Position numbers and translations under genes: made by a program
Notes under the pieces: model-generated
Seen by the model: only the letters and a program-made list of their open reading frames with translations
What the model was told of the DNA's origin: nothing
Database searches by the model: none
Shown here: positions 12,226-23,073 of the stretch, in pieces
Layout: the number at the start of each line of letters is the position of its first letter
Numbering within the stretch: position 1 is the stretch's first letter
Assembly: GCF_002994745.2 (NCBI RefSeq)
Contig: NC_037090.1
Span: forward strand, 23,200,001-23,264,000
Direction of reading: 5' to 3'
Length of the DNA stretch: 64,000 nucleotides
From: Rosa chinensis
Lineage: Eukaryota > Streptophyta > Magnoliopsida > Rosales > Rosaceae

Positions 12226-13187
12226 TTACTGAGTTCTTCAAGTAGAGATATTTGAGACTCATCTTCTTTTTATTGAGAATATGCTTAGGGTGTTATAGTC
12301 TCTTGTTTCATGCCTATCTTGTATTCATACTCTTGTATAAAATCCGGATACTCAAATCTCAATGAGCACTCAAAAGGTAAATGCCACAAAGAATTACACA
12401 AAGGCACAAAATTCATTGTAAGAAGACATAGAACCCTCAGCATGGATATTCCACTATTGATAACCTCCACTATTAAAACTTTGTTGCTTATGAAAATACT
12501 CTCATCATTGACAAGCTTCCCTATAATAGCCCCGTTGCTCAAGCTCCTATGGATCATTCCATCTTAATTTAGTTTCATCCATGACTCAAAGAAATTGTAT
12601 ATGTACCTATAACTTTCCAAAATATTAGTAACTAATAAAAAAAAAGAAACAAAACAAAATAGTAAGCTACAAGGTGAAATTGTAACAAGTTATAAGCAAA
12701 AAGTAGATGAATAGCTGAGACAAGTTCTCACAAGTACAACATGCTCAAACTAGTCCAATAATTAATTACTACCACAAATACTTTCTACTTACCGAAAGAA
12801 CTTGTATCAATTTCAAAGAAATTAAAAAATCAAAAACTAACAAAATCAATTAAAGGAAAATAAAGATAAACAAAGATGAGTTTTCCAGATAAGGCAACCT
12901 ACACAAGGGATAAAACTTATTAAGAATTAGTTTAGTTGATGTTGAATTGAGATTTGGATGAGAATGTTATTTAGCTAAGTTTCTATTTCTTAGTAGGATT
13001 GTTTGGCGCCAATTAGGTCGTCTAACTTACTAGATTGATGGTATGTCTTGTTGTGGCAATCAAAATATGGCTTGTTGGTATACTGGTTATTGTGCTGCAG
13101 GATGGGCAAATGTTCCTCTACAGGTTGTCTTTTGATCCTTCTAAACCCACTGACCATGTTCGTTTTACTGTCGTTTGGAAGGAATGG
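12226..13187. other. Intergenic; possible F-box-like scrap at the right
   Basis: Mostly AT-rich with no gene. At about 13095-13187 a plus-strand frame reads LYRLSFDPSKPTDHVRFTVV, which resembles the FDPSKSPHYKVV segment of plant F-box/kelch-type proteins. It stops at the point where CRTISO similarity begins, so it is at most a fragment. Weak. Confidence 0.25.
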
Positions 13188-13472
13188 AGTTCTTTAATCC
13201 ATTGTAGCCTATTATGCACCTCAAAATGGTGGAGACATAGTTCATAGGTTCATTTAGGATCCCAAGTCCTGTACCATAGCTTGCTAATACTTTATAAGGC
13301 CAATATTACTCGTATCATTGTAAATAAAAAGTCTACACACTCAAGTATAAATATTTCCAATAACTAGTAGCCAAATTCTTCAACTTTGTCAATGTCTCAT
13401 CTGATATTTGAATTTTAGTCCTTCTGCTGTCTATATGCTTACTAAAGCTGATTTTATTCCATTCTATGGATG
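13188..13472 (+). pseudogene. CRTISO duplicate, left part (exon 4 and intron 10 pieces)
   Basis: Bases 13188-13275 resemble the end of intron 3 and exon 4 of the real gene (AYY-PQN-GDI-RFI), with an in-frame stop and substitutions. Bases 13418-13465 resemble intron 10 of the real gene close to exon 11 (27145-27190; shared GCTGATTTTATTCC). Exons 5-10 are absent. The copy continues at 19433 after the inserted LTR-type element. Confidence 0.65.
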
Positions 13473-13917
13473 TGTTAAGTGACCGAGGGGTCTAATTAAC
13501 GTTAAAGAAAGAGAGGGAGAGAGAGAGAGAGACACACACACACACACACACAATTAGTATAGTGGTTCAGTCTCTCGCCTTAGCGTGAGACTACGTCCAC
13601 TTGAAAGCTTAACTAGTGCACTTAGGCCTTGCAGCCCAAAGGGATTACAAGAGATATAATGAGATGTTAAGTAAGTGGCAAGGAGTCTCCTTTTATAGGG
13701 GAGGGAGACTCATTCCTTTACATGTTTTCCAATGTGGGATAAGAAACCACTATTCTAGTCTAGAAAGCCATATTGTGGAGGCATGTTGGCAAGGCCAGGA
13801 AGCCACCTTCCCGGCGAGGTATTGGCCGCTTCCGACTATCGTGACGTAGCTTGGACATCGGGTGTTGCTTATGCTTGGTGATGTAGCAAATCCTCCATAT
13901 TGTTGGAGGTATGTATA
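13473..13917. repeat. Left terminal direct repeat
   Basis: Contains a (GA)n(CA)n tract near 13512-13553 and a TATA-like CTTTTATAGGGG near 13690. Matches 18950-19432; the right copy has an extra segment (about 19318-19378) missing here. Confidence 0.75.
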
Positions 13918-14569
13918 AGTCCCCGAAGTCCCCAAGTAAAAGGAGCTTCTTGGTTGGGGAATTATACACATGATGTCATCAAGCACAAGTAACGTCCGAG
14001 AGGCGCCTAGCCCCTACAAGTCCCCAAACTCCGTAAGTAAGAATGGACTCGTTAACCTGCATAACAAAGACAAAAGCGCGCACATGTAGCTAGAATGCTT
14101 GTTGTATTGGGCAACATATGTGAGTTGCATTGATATGCATTGGCATATACGAATGTATGAGGTGCATGATACATATGTTGATGTATACATGTGAATGGCG
14201 TCGAGTACGATCGATTATAAGTTTATAACGTATAAACTCAAGAACGTGTATTGTTGTGTGAACATATTACGAATAAGCATATGAATTGCATATATATGAT
14301 GCACATGGTGCTCAAAAGAGAACGAATGAGATGGAGTTGACAAGTTTACACTCGGTGTAAGTTGTATGAGTGCCATGAAAGCAAGCGTTTGTAATTCGTG
14401 AACGATGAATAAGCTAACGCCTGTGTTTGTTTGGTTTTCGCTCGTATTAATGGAACGCGAAAAGAATTTGATTTGTTGCAAACAACAAATGGTAGAAGAA
14501 GTTAATGTTCCATTAATGTGTATTATGTCGAGGGGATCTGAGTGTAAAACTTGGGGATGCCGGAAGACA

Positions 14570-14830
14570 AGAGCGTGAAAGCTCGGGGGTGCCGGGAAGG
14601 TGTGAGAGGAAAACTCGGGGTTGCCAGGAAGGCGTGAGCAGGAAGCTGGGGGTGCCGCGAAGGCGTGAGCGGAAGCTCGAGGGTACTGCGAAAGCTCGGG
14701 GGGTGCCACTGAGGCAAGAGCCTGAAAGCTCTACGGCGCCGCTGAGGCAAGAGCGTGAAAGCTCGGTGGTGCCGCGGAGGCGTGAGCGTTAGAGCTCGTG
14801 AGCGGGAAGCTCGAATGTGATACCCTGAGG
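14570..14830. repeat. GC-rich degenerate tandem repeat
   Basis: About six to seven variants of a 35-45 bp unit built from GAAAGCTCGGGGGTGCCG and GAGGCGTGAGCG. It stands out from the AT-rich surroundings and produces long spurious ORFs on both strands. Confidence 0.8.
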
Positions 14831-17800
14831 CGTAAACGTAACCATTGCTAATTATGCTAGGCTATATGTACAAGTCCCCAATCAAGGAGGTTTTCTTGTG
14901 TGGTTGATACCAAAACCTGGCTTTGTGCCTTATTATGAGCATAATTAGTGCAAGTGCGTCGTCCATCTAGAATTGGTCGGAGCGAACGCTTATGCCCTTT
15001 CAGGTAGGGCCCTGCTAGGCCCTCCGAGGAGTCCCCCACTCCTGGCTATAGACCTTTATATGGTTGGAAAATTGTTTGATGAGGGGAGTTGCGTTTAAGC
15101 AGTGGGTGTTAGGTAGCGAACCTAATCTTTGATACCCAAGCGTCGGGGGTTAACTGTAGGATCAATAGATGCCGTGGGCTGCGTTAACCGGTCGCTTTAC
15201 TCTTTTCCAGAGGAGAAAAACTTGATTGCAATGCCGCGTAGCGATCATTGTCATTATGAGGCGTTGCCTTATCGCTTGGCAGTTGATCGTAGACCATAGA
15301 CTCGTCAAGTCTAGACCTGTTTAGGTTTCTTTCCTGTGGGGAGAGTTTGACAAAGTATGGTGCCCGGAGGCTAGACAATATGTTTATATGTCGAGTATAT
15401 GTAATGTTTGTAATTGTATGAACAATTATGAATAAGTATAGCAAGAAATAATATGTGGATCTTATGGTCATGTAACATGCACAATAGATAATTGCAAGTG
15501 TGATGGGTGTCCATATAAAATTTTGGGAGTAGCTTCCGATGAAAGCTATAAAGCATTGTGAACTTGGAGCTTAACTAAAGTATGTTGGATGTGTTTGAGT
15601 GAGTTAGGTTGTTTTCGAGCAAGTTGGGTGTAGTTGAGCGGGTAGGGGGCTGCAAGCATGCGGGGCGTGGCCCAAGCAAGTCGTGGCCATGCTCGATACC
15701 CAAGCAAGTCGTTTATCTGACCATGTTTAATTAAGTCGTAGGTGTCACAAGCTTCTATACATAGCATAGTTTGTTTGATGGTCACATGTTTATTTAATTA
15801 AATTGTAATTAAATAGAAACATTGTATGTGTAGCATGTACTTGTAATGTGGATGCTAATTATATTTTTGTATTTTTGTAGGCATGCTTAAAGATCATAGA
15901 GACATGTTAAGGCATGGCAATAGTATGTAAGATAGTAGGTGTGCTACTAAAATATATAATGTGTTATAAGCATGCTTTAAAAGTTATTTAAAAGCATGTC
16001 AGGGCATGGCAATAGCTCTAATTGAAAGAGCATATATTGAGATATGACATTTTACTTATCTTATGCCGATTTGGAGTAGGATGGAGTTGGCATTGGCATA
16101 AGTACCCAAATCATGTTTGGAGTTGTCCAAGCATGACGCTCCCTTGCATCAGTGAAGCACCATAGGAGATGACCAATGATTTCATTGATTGAAATGATAC
16201 TTTGTGATTGAGTCCTTAACATAATATAAAGGATTAGCAACTATTTGAGACTAATGTATTTGAGACTTCATGTAATTGTGTTGAAGTATTGTGCTATTAT
16301 GACTACATAACAACCATATGTCTAAACTTTGCAAGTATGAGCAAGTGCCAATTTATATCTCATTTCAATCCAAAAGTGAGAACTGACCCATTTTGTGGTC
16401 ATGTAATGTTGAGCTTGGATTGACATAAAAAGACATAATAATGTAGCTATGTGACATATATGTGGTCAAGGATCAGGAAGGATAGATAGCAAACTCACAG
16501 CAAAGCTATTTAGAATTTGGCATTGATGCTTAATTGCAACCATGATTGAATATTTGGAACGAGTTGATAAGTTAAAAGCTAGCTTGTATAGTTGACTAGC
16601 TTATCATCAATTAAGTATATATGTATTGCAGTTGTGCTGTAGGTCATGCATATATAGACCAAGAAAGAAAAGTGACCACATACATGGACATATATGATTA
16701 TATGCATGTGTGCTTGAATTGAAGCGGACAATACTCAGTGGAACCTGAGTTGTGGGAGCATATATACATATCATGAAGTTAACTATGCATTTGAGATCGA
16801 TAGAATTTTATCAAGACATATGAATATGAAGTAGAGATGTTTATACCGCGAGGCAGCAAGTAATTAAATTAATGTGTCCTATGGGCCAATCGTTGAGACA
16901 TGGCTAGCTAGCAGACATGCATGCATATGTTTATAAGCTTGGGAGCTATGTATGGAGCGGTGAGTTGCATATGAATATGGCCAAATTTCCCATATGCAGT
17001 AAACTAGCAAGTCAAATGTACACATGTAAGGTTCATGATGTTTCAAGTATCTAACTGGTGTAGTGAGCCAACATTTGGTCATGCCTCAAACACATGTCAT
17101 AGAAATAAAGCAGCCACAGACATGGACAAAGCATGCCTGAAATTTCAATTGCATTAATGATAGGATGACTTATCTGTGGTGGGAGGTTTGTTATTTGATT
17201 GTTGTAGACATGCTAGGTGTCCCACATAATTGAAGAAAACACAAACCCAATACCACTAATCTTCTCAAGAACCATGAAGGGTTTGTGATTGAATGAGATT
17301 GTGTGCAACAAAATAGGTCAGTCTCTCTGAGGCAAAACATCAAATAGTTGGTGTGCAAGCTCTACCCAACGGTAACATGTATATTTTTCAATTTAAGATG
17401 AAACACCATAGAATCGTGGGTGTAGCAAGAGAGGATTGTAGCGATGATGCTCAGTCTAGGACCTGTATATGATACGTAGCACAATACTTGCAGAATAGCA
17501 GATCATGAAAGCAGGCAAACATGACATGCAGCAGGTAAGCTAGCATCTATGGTACTTCAATATTAGGCATGTAATCAATATCTCGCATGCTTCGGGTTTG
17601 CCCAGCGGAGAGTAAGGATTTGAATTTTTGAAAGCTTATCTCGTTTTTATGCAGAAGCTTTGAAGTGTGCTTCGTCAGCAGCACAAGGTCAAGTGCCAGG
17701 TTGAGTTTAAAATTCATGGTGTTTTGAGAAGAGCGTGAGAGTGAAACCTGAATGCTGCTTCCAGAGCTAGCTATCGTTGCGTCAAAAGAGACTAAAGCTG

Positions 17801-18499
17801 CATCAAGACCAATGTTCGGAAGACCGATGGTTGCATTTGATGGAGCTTAACGGAAGAGAGTGCCGTTGATGGTTGATCATGCAAGTAAAGTAGTAAGTTT
17901 CAGCATAAGTTACAGCGGTGGGATGATGACCGAGGTAACTTGGCGGAGCTGACCGTTGAGCGGAGGTTGTTTGGCAGTAAGATCACTAGCGGTAGGGGTC
18001 GCTTGTGGGCTGGCGTTGGGCCGTGCAGTAGCGGTTGCCTAGCAAATGATTCCCAGCAGTAAAGCTTGGCTTTGTCGCTAGCGGTTGTGGTCGTTGATCG
18101 AGGAATGATAAAAACATGACTTTGCTGGCGGAGTCCATGCTAGCTGTAGGAAGGCTAGCGCGAGATGGCAGCTAGTCAATTTTTTTTTTTTTTAGATTGC
18201 CGCTGATTGTTGCTAGCAGTGGATGATCAAGAGTAGACTTCTGGGCAGCTTGATGCAACGAAGAAGGAGAAGGTTGGGCCAGAATAGACTATTGGGTGTC
18301 TTGAGTAACTTAGCGCTTGATTTTTTTTTTGTGCTCAGCAGAGACTTAGTACCCAACGGCGACTTAGCGCTCGGCGGAGACTTTTTAGCGGGAGTGAGGC
18401 TCTGCCTAGAGGTGAATTGCTAAAGCTGGCGCCTCAAGCTTCTTTGCAAATGGGTGTCCAAAGTAAATGGGCAGCCAAAGTTGTAATTTTTTTTTTGTT

Positions 18500-18905
18500 T
18501 GCAAGCTGTGAGCTGGCGCTGACCAGCTCTGATCAGCGTTGACCAAGCGTAATGAGCCAAGGAGAAGACTTCTAGCAGTGACTCTTTGACAGAGATGGGA
18601 TGAGTAGCAGCGGACTCAGGCTGGCGGTGCAACTTTGTACCCTTGTCAGCCAAGAGCAATGAGCTAATGAGAAGATTGGGTGCCCAAAGTAAATTGGCAC
18701 CTTAAAAAAAAAAAAAATTGGTGTAGCGTTGACCAATTGGGAGTTGGCGTTGACCAGCTGGGAATGTTTGTTGATCGGACGTTGACCACTCCTATCAGCC
18801 TTGACCACGAGTTGAACAGTCGTTGACCAGCCATGATAGGCGTTGTCCGGCCCTTATGGGCGTTGACCAAGCGTTGACTTGACGCTAACGGGCCAAAGTT
18901 CATGG
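18500..18905. repeat. GTTGACCA-rich degenerate repeat
   Basis: The octamer GTTGACCA or close variants recur about ten times, spaced mostly 15-30 bp apart, within 400 bp next to the right terminal repeat. TTGAC is also the core of the WRKY W-box, but the density suggests decayed tandem repetition. Confidence 0.6.
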
Positions 18906-18949
18906 TACGTGGCGAAACCTTTGTGTTGGCTTCCCACAGACGGCGCCAA

Positions 18950-19432
18950 TGTTAATGTAAGTGATCGAGGGGTCCAATTAACGTTAAATAAAGAGAGAGA
19001 CACACACACACAAGAAGTATAGTGGTTTATCTCCCGCCTTAGCGGGAGACTACGTCTACTTGAAAGCTTAACTAGTGTGCTTGGGCCTTGCGGCCCAAAG
19101 GGATTACAAGAGATGTAATGGGATGTTGAGTAAGTGGGAAGGAGTCTCCCTTTATAGGGGAGGGAGACTCTTTCCTTTCATGTTTTCCAATGTGGGATAA
19201 GAAACCACTATTCTAGTCTAGAAAGCCATATTGTGGAGGCATGTTGGCAAGGCCGGGAAGGTGGCTTCCCTGCGAGGTATTGGCCGCTTCTGACTACAGT
19301 GGTGTAGCTTGGACATTGGGCTACGGGATGCATGTCTCGGTTGAGCCCCACCATGGCTTGTGGGCCCCCCAAGAGTGTGTTACTTATGCTTGGTAATGTA
19401 GCAAATCCTCCATATTGTTGAAGGTATGTACA
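18950..19432. repeat. Right terminal direct repeat
   Basis: Homologous to 13473-13917. It is preceded by ACAGACGGCGCCAA and contains TTTATAGGGGAGGGAGACTC like its partner. Confidence 0.75.
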
Positions 19433-20780
19433 AGATGAATGCTTTAATATGTGTAGGATTCCAAAGTATCTGTTTTTAATATTTGATTTGTTCGTGAAAA
19501 GTTTCTCCAATCATGTCAGGTGGGAACACCTAAGACACACAGGCTGTACCGGGCTCGTGAACAAGGTACTTATGGACCAATATCACGCAGAACTCCCAAG
19601 GGCTTATTGGGGCTGCCATTGAATACAACAGTAAGTACAATTATACTCTCAAATGGATGGTTCATTGGTTATTACCTTTATAGCATACTACACAAACTGA
19701 GCCAAGCGACGACGTAAAATGCAGGCTATAGAAGGTCTTTACTGTGTTGGTGATAGCTACTTTCCAGGACAAGGAGTTAATGCTGTATCCTTCTCAGGAC
19801 TAATGTATGCTCATCAAGTAGCTGTTGATATAGGTATTCTTAAGGCTCAACTCAATTTGAAACCATATGGAGTTTAGATGGGAAAAATTTGTTTATTTTC
19901 AGTTCACAATATGAGACAACACTAAAACTGAGGTTGAAAATCAACTAATCAAATTTTTTAGGGCTAATATACCTACCAGGTATAGACCATTTTTCACATT
20001 TGCCTCGCATTGTGCAACAAGTTTCAATTTCTTCAGTATAGCAAGAAGTAACATGTCACCCCAATGTGAATATTTTGGTGCCATTTCTTTCTGTAGAAGA
20101 TTAAATCCTCCTACTCCATATGTCATGCATCATGACTTATAGATTTCAACCTAACAAATATGTATGAATTGGAGCATCACCACAAACAGTCTTAGGTTAT
20201 ATCCCACATCTCACAATTGGGGTAACTACTTTTCTTGACTAAGGCGATGAGATTGGAACTTTTTAAACAATGAGGTGCAATGCGAACTCATTGTATAATT
20301 GAAGAGTGTGAATTGCAATTTACCTATTTCTTTATTTTAAGATTGCCTTGTGACCAACATCTTTGTAAATGAGTTCTCTCAACTTCTAATAGAAGTTTAT
20401 AGCAAAAACAGTGCCAAAATATTAAGAATATTTATCTCTACACACTTTTAGTTCCTTTGTTTCTCAATTACTCCTTGTTTTTGCAACTGTAGTGATCCTA
20501 TTTACCCTTGATTTTTCTATTTTTTGTCTCATTCTATCCCCTCTATTCATAGGACCACTAATGATTAATTTTAATTTATTTATTTCTTTGACAGGCCTTG
20601 AGAAGAAGTCCCCAATATTGGATGATGCCCTTCTTTGACTATATGGATGGCTAAGGACATTAGTGTGAGACTTTGTCAGGGAGGAAAATTGATATACATG
20701 CACCTTGACTAATTGGCTGGGATGAAGTTGCTTAATAAGCAATAGGTTTGGGGCATCTTCATAGGATCATATAAGATGCA
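19433..20780 (+). pseudogene. CRTISO duplicate, right part (exons 11-13)
   Basis: Three blocks match the real gene with splice sites kept: 19520-19630 (exon 11, open, [19 protein letters not shown]), 19725-19833 (exon 12, [19 protein letters not shown]) and 20595-20663 (exon 13). The last is frameshifted and runs into TAA, losing the normal C-terminus. Similarity continues into the 3' untranslated region (GAGACTTTGTCA, GGTTTGGGGCAT). With the left part at 13188-13472 this is a truncated tandem duplicate lacking the FAD-binding N-terminus, so it cannot make an enzyme. Confidence 0.85.
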
Positions 20781-20979
20781 GTATCAATTTCTCTGGAAAG
20801 GCAGACTGATATCTTGCTTGTAACTTGTAAATAGTACTGTTATATTAATACTGATGTGGGCAAATTGACATATGCTATCTGGCTCTGCCCAAATTTAGTA
20901 GTTTACTTGTCTTTTCTTTGTCTGTGCTAAACCCATTAATGGTGGGTGTTATGTGCTGCTAGGTCCTCCTACTTTTTAG

Positions 20980-21330
20980 AATGATTCCCTGTCCTGTGAT
21001 TCCTAGCAACATAGCTACTAGTACATACAACTTACAAGCACCCAAGCTCATTGTGGATTATGTCTCAGATTCTGCTGCTGAAGAATGGGAAAATATACTT
21101 CTATCTTTTGTCTTTTATCTTAAACATTTCCCTTACACTTCGTCCCAAAGGTTATCTTGTCAAGCCACAGTCTTTGGATTTAGGATTAGCCTTCTTCAGA
21201 GACAAAGGAATTGGTTTGCCTAGGAGAACCAAGATGTCACTTTGCTGATGTTACATGTTATAAAGGACAAGTCCATGCAGTTGATGAATTCTCTGTGACA
21301 ATTATGTTGTTCGATGTCAAAATCAGCTGT
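20980..21330 (+). pseudogene. Possible F-box/DUF295 gene fragment
   Basis: Broken plus-strand frames; 21220-21320 reads CHFADVTCYKGQVHAVDEFS, which resembles the DVIYYKGQFYAVD segment of plant F-box DUF295 proteins. No full domain, no start, and frame changes between pieces. Probably debris; the family assignment is tentative. Confidence 0.35.
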
Positions 21331-21429
21331 AAGAAGCAAAAATGCATTGTACGCATTATAACTTTCTACATTCTAATGGAGCATATCTTGTTTTTATTTT
21401 TAATTTTTAATTTTTTGTTACATTAAAGA

Positions 21430-22360
21430 GAATCAAACACCTGATCTCAACCCCCTTCCCCATTTGGGTGATCCCCAAGGACATGCATGGAGCGTATCTT
21501 GTTGAATCAATCAAGAGAGACTTACTAGGCAAAGGGTTTTCACACAAAAGTTTCATCTCTTTGAGGTTGACAATATAACTGAGAGCTTTAGGCTTGACAA
21601 CCATATATCAAAACTCGTTACACAAATGTTCTCAAAATTTCACCTTTACCCAAATGAGACCCAATAATTAATGAAGTTTTCATACTCTCGGGTTTCAATT
21701 CAAGTATAGATGCAAAGGATAATGATATAAAAGAATGTGTTGCACCAGGATCAAATAATATTCTAGTTGTCGTATTAGATATGAGGAATGTACCTTCTAC
21801 CACTTGAGATCTATTTTGTTCCTCCATGTCATTCATAACATACAATCGACCCTGTGTTGGACATCGTGCGCCAATTGGTGCTCTAGGTCTAATAGGATTT
21901 CTTGGTCGTCATGCTTGTTAAGGAACATTTGGCCTCCATAAACCTGCTGCTGTTGAGGACGAAACTGTGGTTGTGGAGCACAAAACTGAGGTTGAAAAGG
22001 TGCACGATACTATTGTTGCGGTGCATAAACCTGCTGCTGCTGAGGACGAAACTGTGGTTGTGGAGCACAAAACTGAGGTTGAAAAGGTGCACGATACTAT
22101 TGTTGCAGTGCATAAACCTGCTGCTGCTGAGGGTGAAACTGTGGTTGTGAAGCACGAAACTGAGGTTGCTGATTTGGACGAAATTGCACAAATGGAACTT
22201 GGTTTGACTGTATAGTGATATCTGAAGAGGCCACAATTGAGAGAGGAACTCCATGTAATCTAACCACCTCTTGAACATATAACTGCCAAGTGTATCTGTA
22301 GAATCTGTAGCTTTCACTGGTAAGAAATGAGCTGATTTAGTCAAACGATCCACAATAACC
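21430..22360 (-). pseudogene. Rearranged Ty3/gypsy fragment (IN, gag, PR)
   Basis: Read on the minus strand, 22353-22235 encodes an integrase piece (MDRLTKSAHFLPVKATDST, then a shifted-frame RLHGVPLSIVA). This runs straight into a Gln/Pro-rich gag segment (22220-21900), then a protease piece with VVEGTFLISNTTTRILFDPG and ATHSFIS (about 21800-21690). In an intact gypsy element integrase comes last, so this is a recombined or deleted copy. The gag segment holds an 87-bp tandem repeat. Stops interrupt every part. Confidence 0.7.
21941..22195 (-). repeat. 87-bp tandem repeat in gypsy gag
   Basis: AACCTGCTGCTG recurs at 21941, 22028 and 22115, exactly 87 bp apart (29 codons). On the minus strand the unit is Gln/Pro-rich, of the form PQFRPQQQQVYAPQQ. 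Confidence 0.9.
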
Positions 22361-22878
22361 CATATTGCATTTTTACCTCGAGGTGTCAGACATTAAAAGC
22401 ATTAAGGGCACTCGCTTCTCTAAAAATAAACACATGCTCATAGGAGAAACTGCAAATATGGTCTTACCAGGGTTATGTATGACATGAGTTCGATGACTTT
22501 TAAAAGCAACTGCTTATAGAAGCACCCAAAACTTCTAAAAGCAAAACTTACCAAACACTTGGGTACTTAATCTCACAGCTGATTATTCTCACAATACAGT
22601 TAAAGCTGCTTTTAAATTAATCACCTCAAAACTAGACTGAGTATTTAACTTTGTAATGTAATTTTACTCGATAACTTAAACTTTGGATTCCCTAATGCTC
22701 TGTTGGACTTAATTTGAAATACCCTCCGGTTTGATGGCTAATCGGTTGGCAAATTTGAGAAATTCTCTAAGCTTGTAGTACATAACCAGAAAAGGGTTTC
22801 ACATTACATTCTCCGAAGTTTGTAACGGCCAACTGATACCAAACATATACAATGTAACATTGTAACCGACTCACTCAC
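22361..22878. other. CRTISO upstream region
   Basis: No gene. Bases 22495-22620 are an AAAAGCA-rich stretch (CTTTTAAAAGCAACTGCTTATAG) that looks like the inside of a small inverted-repeat transposon, but I could not find ends. The segment nearest 22878 is the CRTISO proximal promoter. Confidence 0.35.
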
Positions 22879-22888
22879 TTATAAAAAC
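22879..22888 (+). promoter_or_regulatory. TATA box of CRTISO
   Basis: TTATAAAAAC lies about 190 bp before the predicted start codon. It predicts transcription start near 22910 and a leader of roughly 160 nt. Confidence 0.55.
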
Positions 22889-22954
22889 AGCTCGCGCCTC
22901 GTTTACCTAAAAAAAAAAAACAAAAAGCCCATTGTCTCATCTTCTGTAGGAATC

Positions 22955-22996
22955 ATGAAGTGGAATCACCACCCACTCAGGCACTCACCATTTTAA
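22955..22996 (+). CDS. Upstream ORF in CRTISO leader (13 aa)
   Basis: The first ATG after the TATA box opens [13 protein letters not shown] and stops at TAA (22994-22996), 77 nt before the CRTISO ATG and in another frame. It lies in the predicted 5' leader, so it could reduce ribosome access to the main ORF. Whether it is translated or conserved cannot be judged from one sequence. Confidence 0.45.
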   Translation: MKWNHHPLRHSPF

Positions 22997-23073
22997 TTAA
23001 CCAACAGCAGCAGGCCAGCAGCGACCTCTTCCTCCTCTCCCACTACTTCAAAAGCACTGCTTCCAAATCAAAC

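Larger units (their letters stand above)
13473..19432. mobile_element. Large non-coding LTR-type element (LARD-like)
   Basis: Two similar direct repeats of 445-483 bp (13473-13917 and 18950-19432) bound about 5 kb with no retrotransposon protein in any frame. Both repeats begin TGTTAA and end TATGTA(T/C)A. The flanking 5-mers ggatg and agatg differ at one base and may be a decayed target duplication. It interrupts a duplicate of CRTISO: similarity to intron 10 stops at 13472 and resumes at 19433. Long, protein-free elements with LTRs are usually called LARDs. I could not see a standard tRNA-Met primer site, so the class is inferred. Confidence 0.65.

Noticed and set aside
14215..14792. ORFs of 67-164 aa in both directions
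   Set aside because: They follow the GC-rich tandem repeat and have no recognisable domain or gene structure.
22960..23073. CRTISO start at the GTG codon at 22960
   Set aside because: Plant nuclear genes rarely start at GTG, and the in-frame ATG at 23074 fits the known CRTISO N-terminus.
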